NCBI RefSeq assembly: GCF_900005765.1
Contig: NC_041685.1
Coordinates: forward strand, 310,001-374,000
Direction: 5' to 3'
Length of the DNA: 64,000 bases
Origin: Plasmodium relictum
Lineage: Eukaryota; Apicomplexa; Aconoidasida; Haemosporida; Plasmodiidae
The position numbers and the translations under genes are program-made. The notes under the pieces were generated by a model. That model was not told the origin of the DNA and made no database searches. It saw only the letters and a list, made by a program, of their open reading frames with translations. Below, piece by piece: positions 1 through 10,773 of the stretch; the stretch's first letter is position 1, and each line of letters starts with the position of its first letter.

Positions 1-170
1 GGATATAAATTAATTTAAAATATTCCAATTATATATTTTTTTGTATATGTATTTTTTAATATCATTCATGTTAGTGAAATATTTGTTTAATAATTTTAAT
101 AATAACAGCAAAAATATATAAATTTAGGTATAATTTACAATAATAATGAAAAAAATAAAACTTTTATTTT

Positions 171-687
171 TCATTTTTTAATTACTCTTATAATTATATC
201 TTCTATTTTTCTAGCTTTTTCTTCTTTTACAATGGCAATCCTAGACACTTTATAATAAAAAAAAAAAAAAGTTAATAGTATTATTATGCAAATATATTTT
301 TTCTTTTCTTTTCTTTTTTTAAAAATATATTGATACATCTTGCATGAGCTTCTGGAGTTAACAACGATTTTAATATAATTCTTCTTTGTTCTAATAATTC
401 CCTATTTTCATAAAATTAAAAAAAAATTGAATATTTATTATTTATATATTTAAATTTCATATCACAATTTTCTTAAAATTTATCTAAAATATTTTTTACT
501 CATGTTTTTGCTTGAGCTCTAATTCTTTTTTACTTTTCTGTAAAAATTATAAAAGGAAAATATTTAAGAAATGAATGAATTACTATAAAGATATTTATAT
601 AAGCTTAAATATAAATTTTACATCTTCTAAATTTTGCTTAGAAAGCTCTATTAATTTGGAGTTTATTTCAGCCTTTTCAATATTCAT
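171..687 (-). CDS. PDCD5: PDCD5/TFAR19-family DNA-binding protein, probably truncated by window edge
   Basis: Four small exons on the minus strand join in frame: 687-622, 537-500, 401-337 and 247 downward, each with GT-AG borders. The product starts MNIEKAEINSKLIELSKQ and carries the family core ARLSRIAIVKEEKAR, which corresponds to ARLSNLALVKPEK in animal PDCD5. PDCD5 is a small helical nuclear and cytosolic protein linked to cell-death and chromatin regulation; the parasite role is not visible here. Exon 4 can read through to TGA at 173-171, giving about 81 residues. However, a GTAATT donor lies just before (at 185) and the family's C-terminal helix is missing. The last exon or exons therefore probably lie left of the window. 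The gene is divergent from the XRN2-type gene. Exon borders were inferred by eye. Confidence 0.72.
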
Positions 688-2313
688 TACTAAATATAAC
701 AAATAAAAAGATTATATATAAATAATTTAATACTAAATTGTTAAATTATTTTTATATAAGATAATATGCTACTTGTTTTAACATATAAAAAATTATAATA
801 TTACTTTCGTATGAAAACTATATTATTTTATTTTATTTTTTTTCACTTCCTTGGCTTATTAGAATATTCCAATTTTAACGTTCAGATGAAATAAAAAAAT
901 TTATTAAAACTCTTAAATTTTTTTTTTTTTTGTAATATTTTACTTAAACTTTTTATATTCCTAATTCTTTTTAATTATGCGTGTCATTGATTAAATAAAA
1001 TTATTTGCTTAAAAAAAAAAAAAAATTTTTATGAAATTTTTATGAATAAAAAAAAATTAAATGAAATAAAATAAAACAAAGCTTATATATATAATATAGG
1101 ATAGAATAAAATGAGATAAATCAAGTAAAATATAAATAAAAATTTATTTTCATTAAAATAAATTATTTTTTTATTAAGAAAAAAAATACATATATTTAAC
1201 AAAGTTATAAGTTGAATTAAATTTTAGTAAATTAAAAAAATGAAACTTTTTTTTTTATATTAACTATTATTTAAATATATTTAGGCTTAATTTTTTTAAC
1301 TTAAAACCAAATACATTTTTTCATAATAATAAAAAAGAAAAATGTATTCAACATATCATAATAAAATTAATCGATAATATTAAATTTTAATATAAAAAGT
1401 AAACTAGTGAAGATTTTATTTTATTGGACGAAATTGTTTGACAAAAAAGCTTATAGCATTATTAACAGGCATACAGTTTCTTGCTGGTATTTTTTAACTC
1501 TTGAAAAAAAATTATGATAAAAAAAAGTTATCTAAGTTGTAGAGTAATAACTTATTTTTTATACATATCTTTTTTATAATTATGTGGTTTTGTAAATGTA
1601 TTTTTAAGAAAAATATCTTAAGAATTATTTTTATTTTTATATGTATATATATATATTTATAAGATTTGGAAGCTATCTTTTTATTCTCCATTAGAAGCAA
1701 AACATTTATATTTAAAAAAAAAAAAAAAAATCAATTATAAAACTATCTTATTATAAAATATGTTAACATATTATTATTTTATTTTTTTTAATTTTTAGTT
1801 TTAATAATCAGTTTAAATATTCTTGAGAACACATATATATAAATGTGACACACCAAGATAAATGAATAATTTATTGCATAAATATTTCAGTAATGAAGAA
1901 AATGGAACTATAAAAAGAAAAGCAAGATATAACTAAGATATGCAAAAAAATTATTTAAATATATATATATATACATATACACATATATGTGATATATTTA
2001 AAATAAAGAAAAATAACTTCAAAAAAATTCGCGAATAATTATAGAACAAAGTTTATTTTTTTGAATTAATATATAAACAAAATAAATTAAAACACTGCAT
2101 AGATACTTTTACAAAAAAATAAAATAAAAATAAAAAATATCGTTTTTAAAAGTTTATAATATTAAGAAAACTTTTAGAAAAGAATTTGTAGAAAATAGTA
2201 AAAGATCTTTAATAAAATCATATAATAAAAACTTTATACCAAAGCATATATATAAAATATAAAGTTACAAAAATTCATTAACAAAAAAAAAAAAATTCAA
2301 AAAAAGAAAAAAT
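688..2313. other. Divergent intergenic region between PDCD5 and XRN2-type genes
   Basis: About 1.6 kb of A/T-rich DNA with poly-A and poly-T runs that should hold both upstream regions. The only non-monotonous part is a patch at roughly 1395-1515, listed separately. No tRNA, convincing ORF or known RNA was seen. Confidence 0.7.
1395..1515. other. Unexplained sequence-complex island
   Basis: A roughly 120-base patch of mixed composition inside A/T-only DNA. It is open on the plus strand without an ATG, ending TGA near 1515. It is also open on the minus strand for about 26 codons (reading IPARNCMPVNNAISFF) until a TAA near 1420, again without an initiating ATG. A T6 run at about 1490-1496 could end a Pol III transcript on the plus strand. 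It may be an orphan exon, a noncoding RNA or a regulatory patch. I could not match it to tRNA, U1, U2, U4, U5 or U6. Confidence 0.3.
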
Positions 2314-5300
2314 ATGGGAGTTCCAACTTTTTATAGATGGTTGGTTACTAGATATCCAAAAATAGTTAAATCTGTTTATGAATCAAGAGATAGTGATGTA
2401 TATTTAAGAAGAACAAAAATAGAACAAGATGGTGAGTTTTTTAAAGTTCATGATTTAGGAGATTATGTTAATAATACAGATGAATTACACTGTTCGGATA
2501 ATATTAATGGGTACTTCGATAATTTATATTTAGATATGAATGGTATTATTCATTTATGTTCTCACAGTGATAATAGTAAAAGAGCAAAAAGCAATGAAGA
2601 AATATTTCTTAATGTATTTTTATATGTGGAAAGACTATTTGATGTTATTGAACCAAGGAATCTTTTATATATGGCAATTGATGGTGTTGCTCCCAAAGCA
2701 AAAATGAATCAGCAAAGAAGCAGAAGGTTCAAATCAATTTTATGCTCAGAAATTGAAAAAAAGGCATATATGGAATTAAAAGAAAAATTTGTTTCAGAAA
2801 ATAGAATGGTTCCAGAAGAGTCTTCTTATTGGGATAGTAACGTAATAACCCCAGGGACTCAATTTATGCATGAATTATCTATTGCCTTAAAATATTTTAT
2901 TGAACATAAGATAACAAATGATGAAAAATGGAAAAAAATTGTTGTAATATTTTCTGATTCTAATGTTTGTGGGGAAGGAGAACATAAAATTTTTAATTTT
3001 ATAAAATCTCAAAGAGCACAAAAAGGGTATGATCCTAACACTAGGCATGTTATACATGGAATGGATGCTGATTTGATTATGCTTTCTTTAGCTAGTCATG
3101 AACCATACTTTTACATTCTGAGAGAAATTATTGATTTGGACCCAAAAGGTGAAGAAAAAGAAAAGAAAAAGGAATATGTAGGAATGCTAAAAAATAAAGA
3201 AGATGCATATTTTTGTAGTCAATTTATGAATCCTATAAAAAAGACATGTAATAAATATAATGATCCTAATTATGCCAATGTAAATATAAGTAATACATCA
3301 TCTCTTAACTATCAAAATTGGAATGAACTACAAATATTAGATTTAACTATATTAAGAGAATATTTGTCGAAGGATCTATTTTTTGATTCTTCATTTAATA
3401 TGGAAAGATGCATTGATGACTTTATATTCATTTGTTTTTTTTGTGGAAATGATTTCCTTCCTCATTTACCATCAATATCTATAGCAGGAGGAAGTATTGA
3501 CCAACTAGTTTTGTTATATCAAAAAGTTTTACCTACACTGGGTGACTATTTAATTAACGAAGGTACTTTAAATTTAAAATCATTTTTTAAATATGTATCT
3601 TTTATTGCGGAAGTTGAAAGAGAGACTTTTATTTCACAATATGACTTCAAAAAAAAAAGAGAAAAAAGAGAGTTACAGAAAGATTCACTGAAAAGAGTAA
3701 AATGCATTGAAGAAGAAAAAAACAAGAATTCTATAAGCAACAAAACAAATATTAATTCTGATGAGAATAGTTGTATAAATACAAATAACTTTTGTAGTTA
3801 TACCAAAGAAAGTAATCTAGAACAAAATTCCTTAGAACAACCCTCAACACGCAGCATTATTTCTAAAAAAATGCTATATGAATCAAAAATTCAAAGCATG
3901 CAACCAATAAGAAATATTAGGTACAAAGACAAAAAAGGGGAAAAAAGTATAAACTTTCTTGTCCGACCTCCATCCAATATTTCTGAACAGATAGCAGATG
4001 AACAAACTGTAAATTGCAATATAAATGAAGTAAAAGAGAATAATAATAAAGAAAATAAAATAGAGGCAAAAGCAAATAGCAGTAATATTTATTATAAAAG
4101 TGATAACAAGGAAAATATTAATGAATATAGTAGTAAAATGAGCACTGTCCAGAATCCTGATAAAAATAAGATAATATGTAACGTAGACTATGATGAAAGT
4201 AAAAAATTAAATGATATTAATGAATTTAATTTATTATTAAAAGAAGCTATAAAAAAAGCAAATGAATGTGAAAATCCAAAAGATGATGTAGAATTAGGCT
4301 GTGATGAAAACCCTGAAGTGATAAGATTAAAATATTATAAATCTAAATTTCACTTAGATGAAACTGATTATATAGATGGATTTGTTAAAAATGTTGTTTA
4401 TAAATATATTGAAGGATTAGCTTGGGTATTAGCCTATTATTTTCAATCATGCCCTATGTGGCATTGGTATTATCCATATTATTATGCTCCCTTATCATCT
4501 GATTTAATTATTGACGATATAAGTTTTAATTTTGAAAAAGATGAACCCTTGTTACCTTTCGAGCAATTGTTGTGCGTTTTGCCATCCCATTCAAGCCATT
4601 GCTTACCAAAAGTCTATAGACATCTAATGCTTCATCATGAATCACCTATTATTGATTTTTATCCTAAAGCTTTTAAAGAAGAAGAAAATGGAAAAAAGTA
4701 TAAATACCAGTGGGTTATTTTGCTTCCATTTGTCGATAAAGATAGAATAATTAAACATGCTAGGCCACTTCACGATTTATTAACAGACGAAGAAAAAAAA
4801 AGAAATAGAAGAGGATTAAATAAAATATATATGGATTCTACACATCCTTTATCCAAGCAAATAACAAAATCAATAAAAAAATATTTAAAAAAAATTAAAG
4901 AAAATGAGAAACTAGAGGGAAAAATAGTGAAAAATATAGAAAATAATAAAAAAATGAATATTGAGCAAATGGATAATACTATTAGTAAGGAAGTAGGTAC
5001 AAAACAAAAAAAAAATATACACAATAGTTCTTCTTATGATGATTTTTTTAAAAATATGAATATTGTAGTTCCAATAAATACTAAGAAAGATGTTAATTTA
5101 TTTGGTTATTTGAACTGCAAGCATGAAGAAAGCGATGTAAATATTCTTAAAGAGATATTTAGATTTTCCTCACATTTCTCTACAACTTGTAATAGTGCTT
5201 TCTTTATACAACCAGAATTTAAAAAACATACATCATCACTTTTACCAAATCATATAAATCCAAAAAAGGTTTTAAATGTACTTGATATAAATAATGAAGA

Positions 5301-6000
5301 AAGGAAACTTAGATTTAATGCATCAGCTGCTAGAAGAATGATTTTAAATAGTTTAAGCGCTAATCATCCTCAAATATATTCCTTTTCAAAGGCTAATAAT
5401 TTAAATAGTATAATTATAAACTACAAACATTATAATTCAAACATGTATTTAAATGACAATATGACGAACAATAATCAGAATTATAATAATAAGAATAAGG
5501 AGCACATGCATAATTATCACAATGTAAATTTCAGTTCATATATGAACATTCAAAAAAACTATCATCATCATAATAAAAACTATCAAAATTTAAATTATAA
5601 TGAGAATTTTCCTGCACCTCATAGAAATTCAAGCATATACAAACTACCAAAAAATAGCTCTACTTATATGTATGACAATAAAAAAGATAATAATTATCAC
5701 AATTATGTGAATCAAAAAAATTTATATAACAAAGATAGTGGTGCAAACTATGAATCTCCATATAAAATTTCATACAATACTCATAATAATAATTATATAA
5801 AGAAAAGCGAAAAACCTTTTTCAAATAATTATTATAATTCAAGTGTAAATTATCATAATAATAATAATAATAAAAATTATAATAACGAGAGAAATAATTT
5901 TAGAAATGATTCCTTTAAAAACATGAAGAACTCAATTGGTATGAATAAAAGAACAACATATGATGGCAGATCAGTACCCTATAAAAATAAGGAATATTAA
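2314..6000 (+). CDS. XRN2: 5'-3' exoribonuclease, XRN2/Rat1 type
   Basis: A 1228-residue single-exon protein opening with the XRN signature MGVPTFYRWLVTRYPKIV. Conserved region 1 is clear: LDMNGIIH at 73-80, the VIFSDSNVCGEGEHKI and HGMDADLIMLSLASHEP acidic motifs, and CFFCGNDFLPHLP at 374-386. Conserved region 2 resumes at about 670-850 with WVLAYYFQSCPMWHWYYPYYYAP. The form FFxGNDFLPHLPS and the WYYPYYYAP block favour the nuclear Rat1/XRN2 branch over XRN1. Family members degrade 5'-monophosphate RNA processively, in transcription termination and in rRNA and RNA turnover. About 220 low-complexity residues (about 445-670) separate the two conserved regions. The tail from about 1030 is rich in Asn, Tyr and His and probably disordered. 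The ATG opens exactly at the family N-terminus, so the start is secure. Confidence 0.93.
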   Translation: MGVPTFYRWLVTRYPKIVKSVYESRDSDVYLRRTKIEQDGEFFKVHDLGDYVNNTDELHCSDNINGYFDNLYLDMNGIIHLCSHSDNSKRAKSNEEIFLNVFLYVERLFDVIEPRNLLYMAIDGVAPKAKMNQQRSRRFKSILCSEIEKKAYMELKEKFVSENRMVPEESSYWDSNVITPGTQFMHELSIALKYFIEHKITNDEKWKKIVVIFSDSNVCGEGEHKIFNFIKSQRAQKGYDPNTRHVIHGMDADLIMLSLASHEPYFYILREIIDLDPKGEEKEKKKEYVGMLKNKEDAYFCSQFMNPIKKTCNKYNDPNYANVNISNTSSLNYQNWNELQILDLTILREYLSKDLFFDSSFNMERCIDDFIFICFFCGNDFLPHLPSISIAGGSIDQLVLLYQKVLPTLGDYLINEGTLNLKSFFKYVSFIAEVERETFISQYDFKKKREKRELQKDSLKRVKCIEEEKNKNSISNKTNINSDENSCINTNNFCSYTKESNLEQNSLEQPSTRSIISKKMLYESKIQSMQPIRNIRYKDKKGEKSINFLVRPPSNISEQIADEQTVNCNINEVKENNNKENKIEAKANSSNIYYKSDNKENINEYSSKMSTVQNPDKNKIICNVDYDESKKLNDINEFNLLLKEAIKKANECENPKDDVELGCDENPEVIRLKYYKSKFHLDETDYIDGFVKNVVYKYIEGLAWVLAYYFQSCPMWHWYYPYYYAPLSSDLIIDDISFNFEKDEPLLPFEQLLCVLPSHSSHCLPKVYRHLMLHHESPIIDFYPKAFKEEENGKKYKYQWVILLPFVDKDRIIKHARPLHDLLTDEEKKRNRRGLNKIYMDSTHPLSKQITKSIKKYLKKIKENEKLEGKIVKNIENNKKMNIEQMDNTISKEVGTKQKKNIHNSSSYDDFFKNMNIVVPINTKKDVNLFGYLNCKHEESDVNILKEIFRFSSHFSTTCNSAFFIQPEFKKHTSSLLPNHINPKKVLNVLDINNEERKLRFNASAARRMILNSLSANHPQIYSFSKANNLNSIIINYKHYNSNMYLNDNMTNNNQNYNNKNKEHMHNYHNVNFSSYMNIQKNYHHHNKNYQNLNYNENFPAPHRNSSIYKLPKNSSTYMYDNKKDNNYHNYVNQKNLYNKDSGANYESPYKISYNTHNNNYIKKSEKPFSNNYYNSSVNYHNNNNNKNYNNERNNFRNDSFKNMKNSIGMNKRTTYDGRSVPYKNKEY

Positions 6001-8131
6001 ATGAATTGTTAAAACACCTTTATTTTAAATAAATCATTTGTATGTGTATATATATGTTAAAACTACAAAGAGGAATAATAAAAGAAACTTTTTTTTTTAT
6101 TAAGAAAACATTAAACATAAATTAGTTTTGATATTAATAATTTTTATTTTACTTTTTCATTTTTAAATTTTGATTACATAAAGTGTCTTGCATTCATTTT
6201 TTTCCACAAAATTGTGGAATTAGTTATTAATAAAAGTTATTTGTATAAATAATATTATAATCCAATTGTTTTTTTAAACTTCAAGTAATTATGAATTTTA
6301 TCTTTATGTTTTAAACTAAATTGTCTTTTTTTTTTTTTTTTTTTTTTTTTTTTGTGTTACATTTGTATATTAAAAAAAAAAAAATTCTTGAAAAACGATT
6401 CCATTATAAACAGTTTTGGTATTTTTAAAGAGAAATATATAAGCCACATTTTTTATTTAGTTTTTTATAAACTCATTTATCTATATAAAAAGAACATTAT
6501 TTAATAAAATTATTTATAATAATTATAGTTTAGACATATGTTCTCATTAAAAAAATAAAATACTTCATCAATTGAAAATTTATTTTTTGGTAAGATTTCA
6601 TGGGAGAAAAATAAATAAATAATTTTATTCTCATTTTAAGATAACCCAATAATTAAATGTATAAACATAATATGTATTTTTATAAATAAAAAAAAAAAAA
6701 AAATACGTAAGCTCTTTTAGTTAAAAGAAAAATTTTAAATTATAAATTCCTATATTTTAATTATTAAGAAAGTAGGAAAAATAAAGTTCCTAATTTTAAA
6801 TCTATGCATATGAATTAATTGTGAAATTTACTGTTACTATTTTAAAATGGTATAAAAAATGTTATAAATGGAGCTTCTAATTTATATAATATCTCTAAGA
6901 ATTAAAGATTTTTCTATGCAAAAACATTTAAGGGGATTTCATATTTTAGAAAAAGGATATTAATTATATTTCAAGTTTGAAATACAAAATTATTCAAAAG
7001 TATGCAAATTCTTTTATTATATTAAGAAATTAGTAACAAACCATCTTAATGTAATTTTTATATTGTAAATTATGAAAAAAAATTAAAAGTGTGTACTTTA
7101 AGAAGCCAATTAAAAAAAAAATGTGTGACTTACGGAATAGTAAAGTCAAATATGTAAAGAAGGAAAAAAAACAGGAAAAAAATTCTGATTTTTTATACAC
7201 TTGCACTAAATATTCTTTGAAACAATAATTCTATTTTTTTACATTAAAATAATGAAGGTCGAGAGGAAAATAAAAAAAAAATTGGCCACATTTATTGGAT
7301 CCAATATTTTACATTGTTGATATAAATAAAAAGAAATTCATTAGCTTTAGTATCTATAGGTTTTAACTAAATGCTTCTAATTTTGTGACACTGGAAATAT
7401 TTTGTTTTATTCATGAAAAAAAAAATATTACTGAAGTTACAATTCTTTCTTTTTTTTTTATTAACAAGTCATTATTTTAGATGAACACAATTTTAATTTT
7501 ACATATTTTTTATTTTATTTTATTTTATTTTATTTTATTTTTTATTTTATTTTATTTTATTTTTTTTATTTTAAATATATACACACACAACATATAGAAA
7601 AGTGCACGCAAATATTTATGCATATATAAGTATATACAAATATAATGCATAAAGTATGTTGCCCATTTTTAACGTTAATATTTGTTTAGTAAGTTAATTA
7701 GTCGAGTGTTCACAAATATATATATAAATATATATATATAAATTTTTTTATGCATTAAAGTATTTTACAAAAATATTGTAAGAAATAAATGTATTTATAT
7801 TAATATATAAACATTGTGAGATTTTATTTTAATTTCCTTATTAATATAGCTCTTTATTTTATTTTTTTTTTTTTTTTTTGTTCCATAAATTATTATATAT
7901 AAGAAAACTTTTTTTTTCTTCTAATTTAATACTATTTAAACATTAATTTGCTCTTTACAATATAAGGCAATACAATTTTCTCTTTTTTTTCTCTATTTTA
8001 AATCTTATTTATAAAAATATATTTTAATAAAATATTTTAATATACATTATTATTGATCAATTTCTATTGGAATTATTATCTCATATTTTTTTAATTATTT
8101 GTAATAAGAAATAAAAAGAATAATAATAATA
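6001..8131. other. Intergenic region, no gene seen
   Basis: 2.1 kb of A/T DNA between two plus-strand genes. It contains a 28-base T run (6326-6353) and a TTTTA-type tandem tract (7506-7573). No ORF, tRNA or conserved motif was recognised. It should include the XRN2 3' UTR and the SPM1 promoter and 5' UTR. Confidence 0.75.
7506..7573. repeat. TTTTA pentanucleotide tandem repeat
   Basis: Successive TATTTTATTTTATTTTA units with slight length variation, a simple-sequence tract upstream of the SPM1-type gene. Likely replication slippage; no function is inferred. Confidence 0.85.
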
Positions 8132-9406
8132 ATGGAGATAGCTGCAGAGAAACCAAAGGTACAATTTAATTTTTTTGTAGATGAAAAGCAAAATAATAAT
8201 GATTCTAATTATTCACAATATATGAGAGATTATAATATAAAAAATGAACCAGGTTCATATGAACATAGAAGATTATCTTTAGATAAAAATAGTGAACAAA
8301 GAAGAAAAGATTCTCCCTCAAAAAAATATGGTTTATGCGTAGATGAAATATGTACATGTGGTTTTCACAGATGTCCTAAAATAATAAGACCACGACCGTT
8401 TGAAGGTGAGAGTAATTATAGAATTGAATTTGGTCCCAAACCACTACCCACTCTACCACCAAGAGTAGAACAAAAGCCACCTAAATCATTACCATTTGAA
8501 GGTGAAAGTAATTATAGAAGTGAATTTGGACCAAAACCATTACCCGTTTTACCACCAAGAGTAGAACAGAAACCACCTAAATCATTACCGTTTGAAGGAG
8601 AAACTAATTATAGAAGCGAATTTGGACCTAAACCATTGCCTCAGTTACCACCAAGATCAGAAACTAAATTAGTTAAATCATTACCGTTTGAAGGTGAAAG
8701 TAACTATAGAAGTGAATTTGGACCAAAACCACTACCCACTCTACCTCCAAGAATAGAACAAAAACCACCCAAATCATTGCCATTTGAAGGTGAAAGTAAT
8801 TATAGAAGTGAATTTGGGCCAAAACCATTGCCTGTTTTGCCACCAAGAGTAGAACAGAAACCACCCAAATCATTACCGTTTGAAGGAGAAACTAATTATA
8901 GAAGTGAATTTGGACCTAAACCATTACCAGTTTTACCACCAAGATCAGAAACTAAGTTAGTTAAATCATTACCGTTTGAAGGTGAAAGTAATTATAGAAG
9001 TGAATTTGGGCCAAAACCATTGCCCGTTTTACCGCCAAGAATAGAACAAAAGCCACCCAAATCATTACCGTTTGAAGGTGAAAGTAATTATAGAAGTGAA
9101 TTTGGACCAAAACCATTGCCCGTTTTACCACCAAGAATAGAACAGAAACCACCTAAATCATTACCGTTTGAAGGAGAAACTAATTATAGAAGTGAATTTG
9201 GACCTAAACCATTACCAGTTTTACCACCAAAACAAGAAGCTAAATTAGTGAAACCACTGGCATTTGAAGGAGAAAGTAGTTATAGAAGTGAATACACAAG
9301 AAAAATTGTTCCTGTTTGTCCAGTTACTTTATTACCACAATATCCTGCACCAACTTATCCATCTCAACATGTATTTTGGGATCCTGAAACTAAAACATGG
9401 TATTAA
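8132..9406 (+). CDS. SPM1: Subpellicular microtubule protein 1 (SPM1), SAXO/MAP6-like
   Basis: A 424-residue protein with a Cys-rich N-terminal motif (CVDEICTCGFHRCP, about residues 71-84) like that of SAXO/STOP microtubule stabilisers. Nine near-perfect 32-residue repeats follow (residues 89-376), each built on PFEGESNYRSEFGPKPLP and then LPP. A degenerate tenth copy and the C-terminus VFWDPETKTWY end the protein. In Toxoplasma, SPM1 binds along the cortical (subpellicular) microtubules and stabilises them against detergent and cold; the same role is inferred here. No transmembrane or signal segment is seen. The gene is uninterrupted, and its ATG follows a run of AAT triplets. G+C is visibly higher than in the flanks because of the conserved Pro/Gly-rich repeats. 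Family assignment is strong; exact function is by homology. Confidence 0.9.
   Translation: MEIAAEKPKVQFNFFVDEKQNNNDSNYSQYMRDYNIKNEPGSYEHRRLSLDKNSEQRRKDSPSKKYGLCVDEICTCGFHRCPKIIRPRPFEGESNYRIEFGPKPLPTLPPRVEQKPPKSLPFEGESNYRSEFGPKPLPVLPPRVEQKPPKSLPFEGETNYRSEFGPKPLPQLPPRSETKLVKSLPFEGESNYRSEFGPKPLPTLPPRIEQKPPKSLPFEGESNYRSEFGPKPLPVLPPRVEQKPPKSLPFEGETNYRSEFGPKPLPVLPPRSETKLVKSLPFEGESNYRSEFGPKPLPVLPPRIEQKPPKSLPFEGESNYRSEFGPKPLPVLPPRIEQKPPKSLPFEGETNYRSEFGPKPLPVLPPKQEAKLVKPLAFEGESSYRSEYTRKIVPVCPVTLLPQYPAPTYPSQHVFWDPETKTWY
8396..9259 (+). repeat. Nine 96-bp coding tandem repeats in a three-unit higher-order pattern
   Basis: Nine 96-bp units encode 32 residues each. The spacer after LPPR follows the order EQKPPKSL, EQKPPKSL, then SETKLVKSL (the last copy reads KQEAKLVKPL), and the third unit of each set has ETNYR instead of ESNYR. 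This gives a 288-bp super-repeat present three times (8396-8683, 8684-8971, 8972-9259). Confidence 0.92.
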
Positions 9407-10773
9407 GCTTTAATTGAAATTAACGTTTTTTTTATTTACAAAAATAAATTATTTATACATAGAATAAAATTAAATTGTTTCTCTTTAAATAGTAAATATT
9501 CTTTTATTTATCATTTCTATAAAATTAATTTTATATTTTTTGTCTTTCATGGTTGTGAGTTTAAATAAATTGTAAATTGTATTATTTATGCGATTGCACA
9601 ATTTTATTTGAACCTCCTTGATTTCTTAACCCCGTGTTATGCATATTTGAATTCTTCTATTATTTAAAAAATATTATGTAAATATGCAGATAAGTAAAAT
9701 AATTTAATTTATTATGTATAAATTAAAAAGAAAATAAATAGATATATAAATTATGTGAATCATTTTAGCTTTCTTCAATGATTTTTTTTTTTTTTTTTTT
9801 TGAATTTGTTGTTTTAATTTGTTTTACACTTAAATATATGTATTTTCATTATAAATCAAATATTTTTTTTATTTATAGAATATATATTTTCTTTTTTTTT
9901 TTTTTTTTTTTGTTAATTTTTTTTTTAAATTACATATTTATTTAATGACACATATTTTGTGTTCCTATGATTTTTATATAAATTATATTCGTTAAAATAT
10001 ACAAAAAATGAATTGTATATTTCTATATATGGTTAATATGTTGTAGGCATACATTTAAATTGTTTATTTTTATATAAAATATCTTTATTCATTTAAAAAA
10101 GTATAATTTATTTAATTATCATTTGCTAGAATTTAAATTTTTTTATTTTTTTATATCCCTAAAAAAGAAAATTTATATAATTAGATACATTAAGAAAAAT
10201 TAAAAATCTTAAAATTAAATAAAAAACTTAAGAACACTTTTTGAAGTTATCTTTTTTTTTATTTTTCAGTATATTTGCTAGAAGACATTTTTTTCAATTT
10301 TTATTTGTTCAAAGAAAGAAAATAAAAAATACTTTTTCAAATATATGCATTTACCTTAAAATTTTATATTTATTAAACATATAAGCTATAGAAATGTAGA
10401 TACATAAATACATTTTATAAGTATATTTATAATAAAAAAAAAATATATAAACTTAATTTTATCGTATTTGTTATATATTTATATCATATCATATCATATA
10501 AAAAATATAATTTCTTATGTTTCATTAAAACTATATATATTAAATAAAATATATAGAGAGAGAAAAAAGAAATTAAATTAAAAATAGACTAAAATTTTTA
10601 GTAAAAGATAATCGGTATGATACTTATAGAAATTTTAGTGAAATGTATATTGAGAATATTCTATAAAATAGAAATATATCATTATATATGATTTTCTATT
10701 GTTTTCTTTTTTAATTTTATTAATAATTTTAAGATTTAAATAAAAAAATATATTATAGTAAGAAGCACATTAA
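9407..10773. other. Convergent intergenic region with one complex patch
   Basis: Lies between the 3' ends of SPM1 (plus) and the secreted-protein gene (minus). It is A/T-rich with several T runs (for example about 9781-9801 and 9891-9911). A patch at about 9585-9660 has clearly mixed composition. On the minus strand that patch holds a 20-codon ORF (ATG near 9643, stop near 9581; reads MHNTGLRNQGGSNKIVQSHK), preceded by an in-frame TAG that could instead be a splice acceptor. No upstream exon was found, so it is not called as a gene. Confidence 0.5.

Noticed and set aside
1512-1700. 62-codon minus-strand ORF next to the complex island
   Set aside because: Ile/Lys-only composition. Attempts to splice it to the island at 1395-1515 gave stops or weak splice sites.
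8673-9152. Minus-strand ORFs with repeated hydrophobic units
   Set aside because: Antisense shadow of the SPM1 coding repeats; no start context or independent codon signal.
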